A stretch of 64,000 nt of DNA from the NCBI GenBank assembly GCA_003952965.2, contig CM025855.1:15246286-15310285 (forward strand), read 5' to 3'. Shown in pieces: positions 13,190 through 25,346 of the stretch; the stretch's first letter is position 1, and each line of letters opens with the position of its first letter. The notes under the pieces are model-generated. The model had not been told where the DNA came from. It worked only from the letters and a program-made list of their open reading frames with translations, and made no database searches. The position numbers were made by a program, and so were the translations under genes. The DNA is from Morella rubra (taxonomy: Eukaryota > Streptophyta > Magnoliopsida > Fagales > Myricaceae).

Positions 13190-13666
13190 CATGAGTTGTA
13201 TTTTTTTTTTTTTTTTCATATTTTAGCATTAGAATAACATCATAATTACATAATTACAGAAAAACTAGAGTCAAGGGGATCAAAGCCCAAGGTAAATACT
13301 TCTGTTGCACAGGAGAATATCATGAGTTGTATTATTATTATTATTATTTTTGAGCAAATGCGGAACATAGAGGTCATAATTACCGAAAAACTAGAGTCAA
13401 GGGGATCAAAGCCCTCGTACAACCAAGGGGTAAAAAAAAAAAACAGGAGAAGAGAGGAATGCTGCCCTCGAAATTTGAGGAAGCGGCCCATTGAGCTATT
13501 TGGCGCGAATGAGAATTCACACTGCGCGGGACATGATGCCAGAAGCAAGAACTGGCCAGCCATAGTCCTCGCGTTTTGGATCAAAGACTCACAAGCCCAA
13601 GGAGGAAGAAGAGAAGGTCCTGAAGAAGCTCTATAATCACAAAGGAATCACCCTCATGAGCTGTAT
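13190..13666 (-). mobile_element. Retroposon (LINE 3'-end/SINE-like) with 13-bp target duplication, plus partial second copy
   Basis: An insert at 13333-13653 is flanked by TCATGAGTTGTAT (13320-13332) and TCATGAGCTGTAT (13654-13666), one mismatch. Its tail is the (ATT)n run at the left, so it lies on the minus strand. A shorter related copy sits directly to the left (about 13205-13290): both share the phrase AACTAGAGTCAAGGGGATCA and both are preceded by the same flank (TAAATACTTCTGTTGCACAG). The same family recurs near 40.45-40.62 kb on the plus strand. Confidence 0.7.
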
Positions 13667-14204
13667 AGTCGTATCATTTTGTCTATATTTTTCTTTCGTT
13701 ATCTTCGTTTCTTCCCCTTGATTAATGACTTCATGTCTTATGTAATTCTGACTGTTTCTTTATCCAAAAAAAAAAAAAAAACTGGTTTTGATTGTCAACA
13801 AGAATCTAAGCTAGGCATGTTCTGCTTTGGAGTTTCATGCTGCTGTTAAACAATTCTCCTTAACTTAGCACACGACACATCATGGCTCAAACAAAATAAA
13901 AATCTCCAATGGAATAAATGTGTCTACCCTTGGTGATACACTTTGCTGCTTAAGAGATAATCCAACAATACAAAATAAAACAAGTGTATTACTAATACTG
14001 GCCTGCATCCGGGAGTGTGAATTATGAACTCTGCCTATATTGGAAAGGAACAAAGATGTGCACCATGCCTTGAAAAATCTTTCTTTTCCTTTCTTCTATT
14101 TGGTGCAAATGGATTTCCCATAGAACAGAAGTTAAGTCACAAAGGCAAGCACAACTCAGTGAATAATTTTTCTTTTCTTTTCCTGTTTTGCTGTACTTTT
14201 ATTT
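13667..14204. other. Intergenic, convergent 3' flanks
   Basis: Non-coding, with a poly(A) tract near 13767-13780. It probably includes the 3' UTR of the pseudouridine synthase gene, which comes in from the right on the minus strand. Nothing else recognised. Confidence 0.5.
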
Positions 14205-16314
14205 TTAGTAGAATGGAAGCTTGCATTTGCTTATCGTGTGATGCCTGCCAAAACTGGTTTTGGGGCAATCTGGGGGAAGTCGTAGGTGCTCTTCTTTATA
14301 TCTTATGGTCACAAGACACAACCCATGAGGTGCAGCAGACAAGGCGTATTTAGCAAGCTCCTTGCGATCCCGACTTGACAGAATCATGGGAACAATATCA
14401 GGAGGAATTGCTTCCTTTCCAATTTGAAGCAGCAGAGCAACCTGAAAAAGTCCATAAACATAAAGATGCTTAGACCTGAAATGAGAAATATAACAACAAT
14501 CTAAAGCGACGACGTCTAGTGTTGCAGTTCAGCCTTTCATTTTCTCCACGGCTGAGCTGTGTCAAATTGACGCCCACATCTCTTTCTATATCTTTATACG
14601 GATATACTTTATAGATATAAAAAAAAAAAGGGAAGCATTAATTTAGAATATAGGGAAGCATCATTTAGACATTTACCATGTTCCGCACTTGTCTATATAA
14701 GAAACCAGAGCCTTCAACTTCTAGCTGCAAAAGAGCTCCCTAGACAGAATGCAACTAACTGATCAGCTTAATTCAAAACAGGCAATGACTTTCGAGGTCT
14801 TTTTGGCTAATATCTGATTGAAGATGGATTTAAAAAAGAAAGAGTGAAGTGATCATTGGAACATTGTGACAGATTTCCATTCATTCCACAGGAGCAGTAC
14901 CATCAAAGAGAGCTCATTTTGGGCCTTGACAGTTACCATTTCAATGACATCAAAACGGAAAATAGTCTTTACTGGATCTGGCACTCGATCATTGTGGGAT
15001 GTATTAACGAAAGCAGAAAAGTCATGCTTTCCAATAAAGTAACTTGCAGCTTCTCTCATGAGGGCAATATTAAGCTTATAGGTACTGTGATAAGCATAAC
15101 GACGCTGAAATGGGTCCATGATTGGGTCATCATATATCTTGTAATGATAAACCTTGCTTATTGCTGAGAATCTAGCATGGAATTCAGGCACTGCAGGGCT
15201 AATCTCTCGAACTCGGATATCGGAGGGAAGAAGGCCATTGAGAGCTGCGTGAATGTTTTCCAAGCTGTCATAGTTGAAAGGGGTAACAAAGTGTGCCACC
15301 TGAAAGCTTCATAAAACAATTAAGTTCGTTGCTGAATTCTTCATGCAATGCTAGGTGGATCCCCATGAAAGAGCCTAACAAAATCAGACAGACCTGACCC
15401 CAAGCATGAACTCCTGCATCGGTCCTACTTGCACCAACCAAATGGAGATCCTTCCTTTCTAGCTTTGTCGCTCTCGTTAAAGCATTTTCCACAATGCACT
15501 GTATTGTTGGGGGAGACTGCTGATATTGCCAACCTGAAAGAAAGTATCATGTTGTTGCTGCAAGAACATGAAATTGGGGATGCTTCTACCTCGAGTAGCT
15601 AGTAAAGCGACATGGGAAATTTTTTTTTAGAACTCATAATTTCAGTGATGCAGAAGCTAATAAATGAAAACTCCAAAATTTCCTCCCCAACATTTGAAAT
15701 CTCGTGCGGTGAAACTTTTGGTATCGTTACATCCCAACTTTCCTTTTAACCAGGACTTATTTTGTGGAATTAGGACTTCTCTCAAGTTCCTAACAAACAG
15801 ACATTTAAGACCGACTGTTCATCCAAACTTAATTTTGTCCCGATGAAGACATAAATACATGGCTTTTACATATTCAAACCGGAAAACAAAGCAAACCACT
15901 GACATTAAGAAATAGAAGGCTGAAGCTAATGGTTTTGACTTGCCAACAGAGCCAGAGAGGGCAAAAAGTAAAAACACAAACCTGCGTAATGGGTGCCATC
16001 ATATGCTATAACCAAACGCCACTTATACCCAGAAGCAGAAACATTGGGAATCATCGTATTATGCTCTGGATCCTCTGCGCCGCTGCCGCCACAGCCGCCG
16101 CCTGTGTTCTGCTGAAACACTCATTCATAAGAGCTCCTCGTCAGTACATATCATTGTCTTGAGAGAGTTGCAGAGAGAGAGAGAGAGAGAGAATTGGCAT
16201 TATTACCGAGGTAATATGGTGTAAAGAAAGAGACCCATTGAGATTGATTGTAAGAAGAGGAGGAGGAGGAGATGGAGAAGGAACAAAGCATGCTCTTGCG
16301 ATTGAGCAGCTCAT
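14205..16314 (-). CDS. TruA-family tRNA pseudouridine synthase, probably organellar
   Basis: Converts uridine to pseudouridine in the tRNA anticodon arm. Six exons on the minus strand: 16207-16314, 15982-16111, 15394-15533, 14937-15299, 14677-14739 and 14205-14441, all in frame, 346 residues. The catalytic motif GASRTDAGVHAWGQ carries the conserved Asp. Also seen are the N-terminal IAYDGTHYAGWQYQ, YHYKIYD, GKHDFSAF and the C-terminal VEGSGFLYRQVRNMV, all TruA hallmarks. I chose the ATG at 16314 (MSCSIARACF) because only this frame joins exon 2 correctly; another frame open to 16348 does not. The Ser/Ala/Arg-rich first 36 residues look like a transit peptide (inference). Confidence 0.93.
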
Positions 16315-17760
16315 CTTCTTGAGTTTTCTCCCTGCAGAGCTGAAGCAATCGTCGAAATAACGTGCCCTCTCTCTCTATTACATCTGAGTCTCTGACTTGG
16401 ATGAGGGAACCACAAAACGACGTGGTTTAACGTAAGAGACATCAAAACGGTGTAAGAAGAAAAATATTATAAAGAAAGATGATCAGATCCTATTCAATTT
16501 ATTGATTATAAATTAGATGGTTCTTTGAAATATTTAATATAGTATTTATTAATTATATCAATAATATTCGACGTATAAATATTTTTTTTTATCTAAATTA
16601 AACAACCTAATTCGATAAAAAAAAAAACTTTAAAAAAAAGTAATTTAAAGTTAATAATAAGATTAAACAAAAAAAAAGAATAAATCATAATAATAAGATT
16701 AAACAAAAAAAAAGAATAAATCATAATAATACTATTCTGCTCACTGCAAAAGAAGAAAAGATTAAATTAAATATATGGTGCAAAATTTTAACCCTATGAA
16801 TATACATAAATCTCGCGGAAGATAATTATTTTCAAGATTATTTAAAGACAAAATGGTCTTGTTTGACATGTCAAAATTTTTCATATTTGCTTTTTGAGGT
16901 GTGGGTGATTTAACTAGGAGTACGTCTGTCAGACTAGTCAACTCTGGTTTCACCATGAACAAAGCTTCGCTATTTAAATTATACTTGTGGTGAAAGACAA
17001 TTGCATTTATTAGGGGTTCGATTTATAAAAGTTTGTAAAAAAGTTATGCGCGTGTTCTTTTGTAAAATTTTAAAAATATTTTTAAATTTTAAAAATTTTA
17101 AAAATTTGTAAATGTTAAAATTATTAAGATTTGTAAAGAGGTAAAATTTATATTGTATAAAAGTTGAAATTTTTTTAAATATGATTGTTTTTTAAAAAAT
17201 TTTTGTATTCTGAAATTTTGAAAAAAATTGTTTGATAGAAGATTGAGTTTTGTTTATTACATAAAATTTTTTTATCATTTGTAAAAAGACTTAGAATGAA
17301 TTGATTGAGTTTTTATTTTTTAAATATTTTGACAGGAGATTGAGTTTTTATTGAAATTTATGAAAAAAAAGTAGATAAAATTAGTTAAGGAAAAATTTTG
17401 ATTTTAAAATTTATTTTGTTGACCAAAAATTTCAGATTTGTTATTTGACTCAGAAATTTTTTCAAAATTCGAAAAACTTCGCCCATGTGTCAAGAAAAGA
17501 AAAAAGAAAAACAATTAAAATAATGCAACCAAAAGTTGCCTAGAAAAAAAAAAAATCAAACAAAGGCTAGGAGCGACGAGCGTCGTCTAGTGATCTTTCT
17601 AGTTCTACGTGTTCTGTTTAAAGATTTGTCAATGAGCGAATGTCGTTTCGTAATCACGATCAGATCAGCTTTCAACAAACTCCAAGGGCCATGAGAATTT
17701 AGCGTGGGGGGAAATCAGCGGCTGAAGAAGCTGGACGTAGTTAAGAGGGAAGGCGTATTT
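16315..17760. other. AT-rich intergenic between two divergent genes
   Basis: After ~120 bases of pseudouridine synthase leader ((GA)n-rich, 16165-16190), 16440-17550 is extremely AT-rich with runs such as TTTTAAAAATTTT and two copies of a ~40-base phrase (taataagattaaacaaaaaaaaagaataaatcata, about 16650-16735). No ORF. Probably a shared promoter region plus old repeat sequence. Confidence 0.45.
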
Positions 17761-17997
17761 GAGGGCACCACATACCTTCTACTGGGTAACATATACGGTG
17801 TTTGATCTCTTTCATGTCTGGATTCTCACTCCCCTCCCTCCTTGGGGCCAGCGTTCTCCTCCTCTCAACCCCCCCCCCCCCTCGCTGCTCTCTGCTCTTT
17901 CTCTTTCTTCTCTCTCTGTTACTATTTACCTACAATTTGAAGAAAGTTAGAATAACCACCAAATTATTTTCCTCAGTCTGCCTTAATTGAAGTGGAG

Positions 17998-18549
17998 GTA
18001 ACATTGTCTCCTGTGCTATTTAGGGTTTCTCTATATTTTTTTGCATTTTCTTTTTCTGAATAGGAGACTAGGGTTTTCCCGCGTCATTCGAGCTTCGCTT
18101 CGTCACATTTCTCTCTGTGGTTTTTTTTTTTTTTTGGGTAGAAATAGTATTACGATCATTTATTCATCTACGCATTGTCGTGTAGAAAGCAAACCGTATT
18201 TGCCTTCGCTTGTGAAAATCCTAAATATGGTCCATCTGGGTATTCCGAATTCTGGTTTTTTATGGGTGATATTTTCGTTAATTTGCAATTAGGTGCTCAT
18301 TCTTTGGTTTTGTTTGCAAGTTTGTTTGAATTGTGCTCTAGTTTGCAATTTTACGTCTACAAATGTCTGAAAGCTTCAGACTCTCTGAAATGACAATGTG
18401 AATCTGGGTTGAATACTCGAATTTCACATGTAGTCGGCAACGATTGTAGTGAATAAACTGCTCTCAATCCACCTTATTTTAGGTATTATTTTTCTGTTTA
18501 ATTTATCTTTGAAGATTACAAAATAATTTTAGTTTGCTCTATTTGGTAG
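17998..18549 (+). other. Probable 5'UTR intron of the MUSTANG gene
   Basis: A good donor (GGAG|GTAAC) at 17998 and acceptor (TTTGGTAG|G) ending at 18549, four bases before the start ATG. The sequence between is T-rich. The leader exon would lie at about 17760-17997. Inferred from splice signals only. Confidence 0.5.
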
Positions 18550-18552
18550 GCT

Positions 18553-21047
18553 ATGGCGGCAAAGAAAATTATTGCAATATGTCAGTCTGGTGGGGAGTTT
18601 GTGACCAATAAAGATGGGTCTTTGTCGTACACTGGGGGTGAGGCCTTTGCGATAGACATTGATCAGCACACAGAGTTAAATGACTTCAAGTCTGAAATAG
18701 CAGAAATGTTCAATTTTAGTTTTGATACGATGATTATCAAGTATTTCCTTCCCGGGAATAAGAAGACTCTCATCACAATTTCGAAAGACAAGGACTTGCA
18801 GCGCATGGTGAATTTCCTTGGTGATTCTGTCACGGTGGATGTGTTTATCATGTCGGAGGAAGCTGCTGCTCGAAATGTATCCAACATGCCTGCTAGTAGG
18901 TAGTTATTATTTTGGATATATTTAGCTGGCTTCACAGCTGCAGCAATCACACCATGGTACTGAGGTCAGAGGGTTTTGTTAGTCATTTCAAAAAACCCAA
19001 ATCCTAGTGTTTTCTTTATTCAAAATCAATAATTCCTCTCTGTACTGCGGGGTGAAATGTTGTGGTCATGAAAAACTAGCCTATATCTACTCAAAGTGAT
19101 TGAGCCCTAAATGTCCCATAAGTAACAACCTTTTGACATACTTGATCATGCAGGTCAAGCAGGACGACTGTGTCAGAGGCAGTGGTTCCTGTAGTTGTCC
19201 CTATTGATATTGTAGTTGATACAGGAAATGGCAATAATTGTACGGATATTGAGATACACAATGAAACACCTTTAAGTTACTTTGCCAGTTCTAATGATGA
19301 GAAGCATCAGAAAGCTGCACAGCAGTGGGAAAACACCATCACTGGTGTGGACCAAAGGTTTAACAGTTTCAGCGAATTCCGAGAAGCGTTGCATAAATAC
19401 TCAATTGCACATGGGTTTGCTTACAGATATAAGAAAAATGACAGTCACCGTGTCACTGTCAAATGCAAATCCCAAGGTTGCCCGTGGCGTATATACGCAT
19501 CAAGGTTGTCTACTACCCAATTGATTTGTATCAAGAAAATGAACACACAACATACCTGCGAAGGAGCTGCTGTGAAAGCCGGGTATCGAGCAACTAGGGG
19601 TTGGGTGGGAAGTATAATAAAGGAGAAGTTGAAAGTTTCCCCAAACTACAAGCCAAAGGATATTGCAGATGACATCAAACGAGAATATGGAATCCAGTTG
19701 AATTACTCTCAGGCATGGCGTGCAAAAGAGATTGCGAGGGAGCAGCTTCAAGGCTCCTATAAAGAGGCATATAATCTGTTGCCCTTTTTTTGTGAGAGGA
19801 TAAAGGAAACTAACCCAGGGAGTGTCGCCACATTTACTACTAAGGATGACTCAAGCTTCCATCGTCTGTTTGTGGCATTCCATGCATCAATATCTGGTTT
19901 TCAGCAAGGATGTCGCTCTCTCCTGTTCATTGACAGTGCTTCGCTAAATTCAAAATACCAAGGGGTGTTGTTAGCTGCAACAGCTGTGGATGGCGATGAT
20001 GGTATCTTTCCTGTAGCCTTTGCTGTTGTAGATGCTGAGACTGAGGATAACTGGCACTGGTTCTTAATGGAACTTAAATCTGCGGTGTCTACGTCCCAGC
20101 AGATTACATTTGTTGCAGACTTCCAGAATGGTTTAAAGAAGTCATTAGCTGAGATATTTGATAAATGCTACCACAGCTATTGCCTACGTCATCTTGCTGA
20201 GAAACTTAATAAGGACTTGAAGGGGCAATTTTCGCATGAGGCTAGACGCTTTATGATTAATGATTTTTATGCTGCTGCTTATGCACCCAAACTTGAGGGT
20301 TTCAATCGTTGTGCTGACAACATTAAAGGTATTTCTCCTGAAGCTTACAACTGGGTCATACAGAGCGAGCCCGAGCACTGGGCAAATGCGTTCTTTGGAG
20401 GAGCAAGGTATAACCTTATGACATCAAACTTTGGACAACAAGTCTACAGTTGGGTATCAGAGGCACACGAGTTACCAATAATACAGATGATTGATGGATT
20501 ACGAGGTAAGATGATGGAATCCATTTATACACGTAGGGTGGATTCGAGTCAATGGACGACAAAGTTAACACCATCTAAGGAGGAAAAGTTGCAAAAAGAA
20601 ACTTCAATATCTCAATCACTTCAAGTGTTACTCTCTCATGGTAGCACATTTGAGGTTCGTGGAGAATCTGTCGATGTAGTTGATATTGATCACTGGGATT
20701 GTAGCTGTAAAGAATGGCAACTTACTGGTTTGCCTTGCTGCCATGCTATTGCTGTCTTTGAATGTATTGGTAGTAGCCCATACGATTATTGCTCCAGGTA
20801 CTTCACAGCCGAGAGTTATCGTTTAACTTATGCTGAGTCCATCCACCCTGTTCCAAATGTAGACAGACCAGTCCAGGGTGAATCAGCTGAGACAGTAGTT
20901 ACTGTAACCCCTCCACCTACTAAACGACCACCAGGCCGACCAAAGATGAAGCAGGCTGAATCCATAGACATAATTAAACGCCAGCTTCAGTGTAGCAAGT
21001 GCAAGGGCCTAGGCCACAACAAGAAGACATGCAAAGGTTCATCCTAG
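18553..21047 (+). CDS. MUG: MUSTANG-type domesticated MuDR transposase with PB1 domain
   Basis: Two exons (18553-18899 and 19154-21047, GT-AG, in frame), 746 residues. Order: PB1 domain at about 1-95 (IAICQSGGEFVT...KDLQRMVNF); MuDR N-terminal domain at about 174-240 (QRFNSFSEFREALHKY, KCKSQGCPWRIYA); MULE transposase core with candidate catalytic Asp at ~376 (FIDSASL) and ~438 (VADFQNGL), then YCLRHLAEKL; SWIM zinc finger from ~632 (CSC...CCH); and a CCHC knuckle near 729 (CSKCKGLGHNKKTC). A PB1 domain fused to a MULE core marks the MUSTANG-B (MUG5-8) clade, which regulates plant growth and has lost mobility. No terminal inverted repeats were noticed around it, consistent with domestication. 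Confidence 0.92.
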
Positions 21048-23990
21048 TACATGCGTTAGGACGCTGTTAATTAGGTATTCATGCTCGTGCTGTAGGTATT
21101 TTTTGCAACTTTTTGTTGCTAGCTTGGGTTTGTGCTTTGAGAACCTAGGAAGGTTTAGAATCTTCACTTTCTAAAGCACGTTAATGTTGAACACAGTTAT
21201 TACAAATATGCATTACATTATTCAACTAGTTCTTGTTCTTTGCCATCTAATTTGTGCTGATACATTTTCTGCTGTCTGACGAGTTAGCTGTAGGCATACA
21301 TGTTTATGTTGGTGTTGGCATATGCTTGTATAGCCCGGCATGTTAGGGATGCATGTCCACGCTTGTATCTCATGGTTGTTGTTGTAGGTACCTGAGGCTT
21401 TTTGGTGCAAGTATGGATCCGCATGCGCACATATGGCTGATGCATGAAAATGTGATTTTGCATTTTCATGTTAATAACATAATTGTATTTGTGTCTAAAG
21501 GAAACCAAGCAATATTGGAAGGTTTATGAGGCATTAAATGCCACTATGTTATGAGAAGGATGAACTGGTTTCTGATGAGGGCCACAATTAAATGGTTTGC
21601 TTGACAAGTAACTTTCTTCATTTTCTTGGGATATGTGTGGCCCCATGTTCTAGGCACAGTTTTACATTGTGAGTTGCTTAAGTGGAGATGCGAAGGAACG
21701 ATCCTACAAAAGAAAAAGTAAAGGCAGATAGTGAGCAAGATGATCATAATCCTGTTGATATTGTTTTGAGTTATTAGTGATGTTTTTAAACATTGTTTCT
21801 TATTAACTTGATGTGATTACGAACGTAGGTGTATATCATGCACTCTCATTAAATGAGGAGCACCATGATTAGCTTATGAAAACGTGAATAAGAGGCATTA
21901 AATTGTTTGGTTAGGCTAGAGAAGGTTATCTAGGTTAGGCATGTGATATGTCTATTTCTCCCTTTATGCTGGCACTTTTGGTGTTTACCTTAGGATACAT
22001 GTAGTTCTTGAGTTTTACATCAAAATTTGAGGAGTATAGTTGATTTGATCTATTGTGTCCTAAGTGTTCGTCTTCAAGTGTGGCACCTGTTTCTCTATTT
22101 CGATAAGCATGGGGAATGAGGCATCTTATGCTATTCTAATCCCCATGCCGTACACTGTTTGCTTGGACTTCTAAAGCATCACTCTTACTTTCTATGACAT
22201 GGTTTAAGCATTAATTATGTCATTCCTCTTTGCTTCACTGAAGGAACCTTTTATATGTACTATCTTGTTTCATGACATGCATTTCGGTTTGCAAGCAGAT
22301 TCAGCATCCAAGCACAAAGGCTTTTGTTGTGCACTGTATAAAGAGACATGATACTTGGTCCCTTCTTCCAATATATCTAAACTGTAATGGTTTTTGCCTC
22401 TGATCTGCAAACCCATGTGATGGCCGGGAAAATCTGCTGCAATTTGGATAGTAGTCAGGTTTCTATCTCAAAATTGCTTTTTGCTGTTAGAGAACGAACT
22501 CTAATTTCATATTCTGAATTTATAAATTCCATGTGGCACACAACCATGCTAGAACCAGTAGTGATCCATACCCATGCTATCTTTCCTTGTCGAATCCATG
22601 TTGCAATTCATTTTTTTGTCTACTTAGGTGGTAACTTTTTTGGCGGAAGCTATGCACTTGGTTGTGATTTTAGTTGCTTATCAGTGATTTTGCGATGTCT
22701 AGGAGTGCTCTTGTGACACCTTTGGTACATATTGGGCTGGTGCCCCGTTTATCTCTGCACTCAAACCTGTATATGGATCAGCATATGATGTGGATACTAA
22801 AGGCTTCATGGTGCTTCTATTAATTCACTATAATTTCTTCTCTTTTTACAGCAACCGTATAACATAATTGTGATTGCTATAACCTTCTTTGTGTTCTGCA
22901 GTGGGGCTCTATGAATAGAATTCTTGTTACTTTATTTTTGCCAGCAGTCAACGTGCAAATGGCTCTCCTTTCTGAAAACCTATAGAAAGGGAGGTGTCAA
23001 CTGTTGATATAACCATCTCTTCCTTGATGATCACTGTAGACTTTTTGATGTATGTAAATGTGTAGGCAGAAATTTTTTGTAGCTTCCTTTTCTCCAAAAC
23101 TTGTCACTTGAAGATGCTCTTCCCCTTTGAAATTTGGGGTTATAGTGTCCTAAATTTCAACCATTTCTTCATTTTGTTTTCCTTTCCAGATTGACTTTAG
23201 AGTTGATTTACTTTCGATGTTCTCGACATTGCATTTTCGGCTTTGTCTTGTTGGTGCTTGTTTCTAGTCCCGAGCATCTGAGATTTTCTGGAGCTCGTGA
23301 GGTTTCTTGATAAGGGGTTGTTTCCAGAGATTTTCTGGAGCGCTTAACAAGACATGGATTTTCTCGAAGTGCTTTACTATCCATTAGCTTTTCGAAGAGA
23401 AGCGGGAGGTGGATTTCGACCTTTACGCGGAGATACGTTTATTACCCTTTTGTCCTAATTGACCCAACATATTGAAGATAGAAAAATAAATTTTGCACCT
23501 CTAACTATTAAACTTCACACATTGCATAGTAAACTATTAATTAGTTTATTCTGTATAACTTATGTCATAATTGGACCATTAAGATTGTGTTACATGTCTT
23601 AACTTTTTATTGATTTTAATTGTGAGACTTTCAAATGAGATGCAAGGTGTTAAAATATTGGTAATTTTGGATGTAATGTGTTTAATTTTATAGTTTAAGG
23701 TGTAAATTGTAAAATCTGTGGTTGTTAGAGGGCATAAAACGTAAATGAATCAACTGCTTCAACAATGGATGTCCGTCTAGGTGGAGGTGGGTAGTCTATT
23801 TTAGAGCAAATGAGTGAATCTAATACTGAGATATAAAAGGAAAGATTCAAAACTGGAATCAGAAACTGCTAGCAATAAAATTTGCAATGGACGGCAGTTC
23901 ATGGGAGATGGAGTGGTAGGAACCTTAGAATCTATTAAAGTTGGGAGCGTGCCTGTGTTAATTCAGGGAAATGATCATTTATTTTTTTGT
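21048..23990. other. MUSTANG 3' flank and intergenic
   Basis: About 2.9 kb without a supportable ORF. 21048-23450 has ordinary complexity and may contain a long 3' UTR. 23460-23800 becomes AT-rich. I see no RNA gene or element boundary. Confidence 0.4.
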
Positions 23991-23999
23991 GAGCAAAGG

Positions 24000-24294
24000 T
24001 GGGGAGGGGTAACAATAACAATCCTCTTAGGGCGTGATCATAGAGGCATCTCTCACTGCAGAGATCTAATTTCACTATAATACTAGTAAGATTACCAGAT
24101 AATCTCAATTCATCTACTCACGAAAATGGCCTATTTATAGGCAAGGAAGGGAAGGGGTAACAGTAACAATCTTCTTTGGGTGTGACCATGGGAGTATTTC
24201 TTATTGTTGAATATTCAGTTTCACCACAATACTAGTAAGACCCGCCGGTCAGTCTGAACTCATCTACTCAGAAAAATAACTATTTATAGGCAAG
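24000..24294 (+). repeat. Two ~145-bp diverged tandem units, each ending in a TATA-like CTATTTATAGGC
   Basis: Unit 1 (about 24000-24152) and unit 2 (about 24153-24294) share, in order, GGGGTAACA.TAACAATC, TTTCAC.A.AATACTAGTAAGA, TCATCTACTCA and CTATTTATAGGCAAGGAA. They differ at perhaps a fifth of positions. Possibly duplicated promoter modules of a lost LTR element (inference). Confidence 0.65.
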
Positions 24295-25346
24295 GAAACC
24301 TCCTAGCCTGGTGGAAATACTAGGAAAATCGTAGGGAGATACCAATGGGCAGTGGGCATTTTATTTGGCGCGGCCGACTTTCAGATCTGACGGTAACGGG
24401 AATGGTTGGCCTTAAAGTGGAAACGTTTTAGGTGGTTTCTTCGAATCATAACTGTTGGAAGATAAATATTTCAATATCCTAAAAATTTCATATCGAAACT
24501 TTCGTATACCTCTTGGGAGATTCATACGATGCTTGGATGTGATAAAAAATAAGAGAACTTTTTTTTTTTTTTTTTTTACGTCCCGTTTGATATATGCATT
24601 GTACCGACATATTGTAGTTATTCTTTTATCTTAACCGCAATTAGAAGATTAGAAAATACCTGGAGATAATATTAAGATTTTCATCATATCTATACAACAT
24701 ACTCGGATGTAACATTTTCAAATAATTAATTTTCATCATAAAAAATATCAACTACAAAGTTAAAAGTTCGTTTATATAACAATGTTCAAAATAGGGGCTT
24801 TTCTTCAAATCGAATCCTGGGAAATGGGCCATGCACCACCTGCTTAGACGATGTCAGTAATGAAAAGTTCGTTATATTCCTAGAGGTGCAAATTTTTTGG
24901 TGAACCATTTAACTCGTTGGCCGCTTCTGAGTTTCAACTTAGAGGCGCTCTCCTATTTTCTGAAAAGTTTCTATTTTACGTTGGCTCTATGCGGGGACTG
25001 AGTTAATGCACCTGTTTGCTCAATGGGCCACTTCTGAATTTCAACTTGGAATCAATCCCCTGTTTTCTGAACGAGTTTTTATTTTACATTGGCTATATGC
25101 AGGACAGAGAGCCCCAGTATTTTTTCTTTATGAATGGATTCTGAGGTTTTGATTAAAAAAAAAAATCCGGGAAAATGTGCTTAATGGAAGATCAGCATGC
25201 TACAGCAAGATATTCGTTTTAATAACAAAATTCAGGCTAACTTACAGTGCATTTTCAAGATCCACCCCAAATATCAATATGAAGCAACGCATCCAAGGGC
25301 TCAGTCAACTCCAATGGGATCGAGTTTTGAGTAGCTTAACAGGGGG
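24295..25346. other. Intergenic with a ~110-bp diverged tandem duplication
   Basis: Mostly AT-rich. At about 24900-24992 and 25018-25102 the same sequence appears twice (TTCTGA.TTTCAACTT, CCT.TTTTCTGAA, TTTTACRTTGGCT.TATGC). No coding potential. The 3' end of the CWF19-like gene follows. Confidence 0.5.

Noticed and set aside
16151..16348. Alternative start of the pseudouridine synthase at 16348
   Set aside because: This frame cannot join exon 2 without a frameshift; the ATG at 16314 can.
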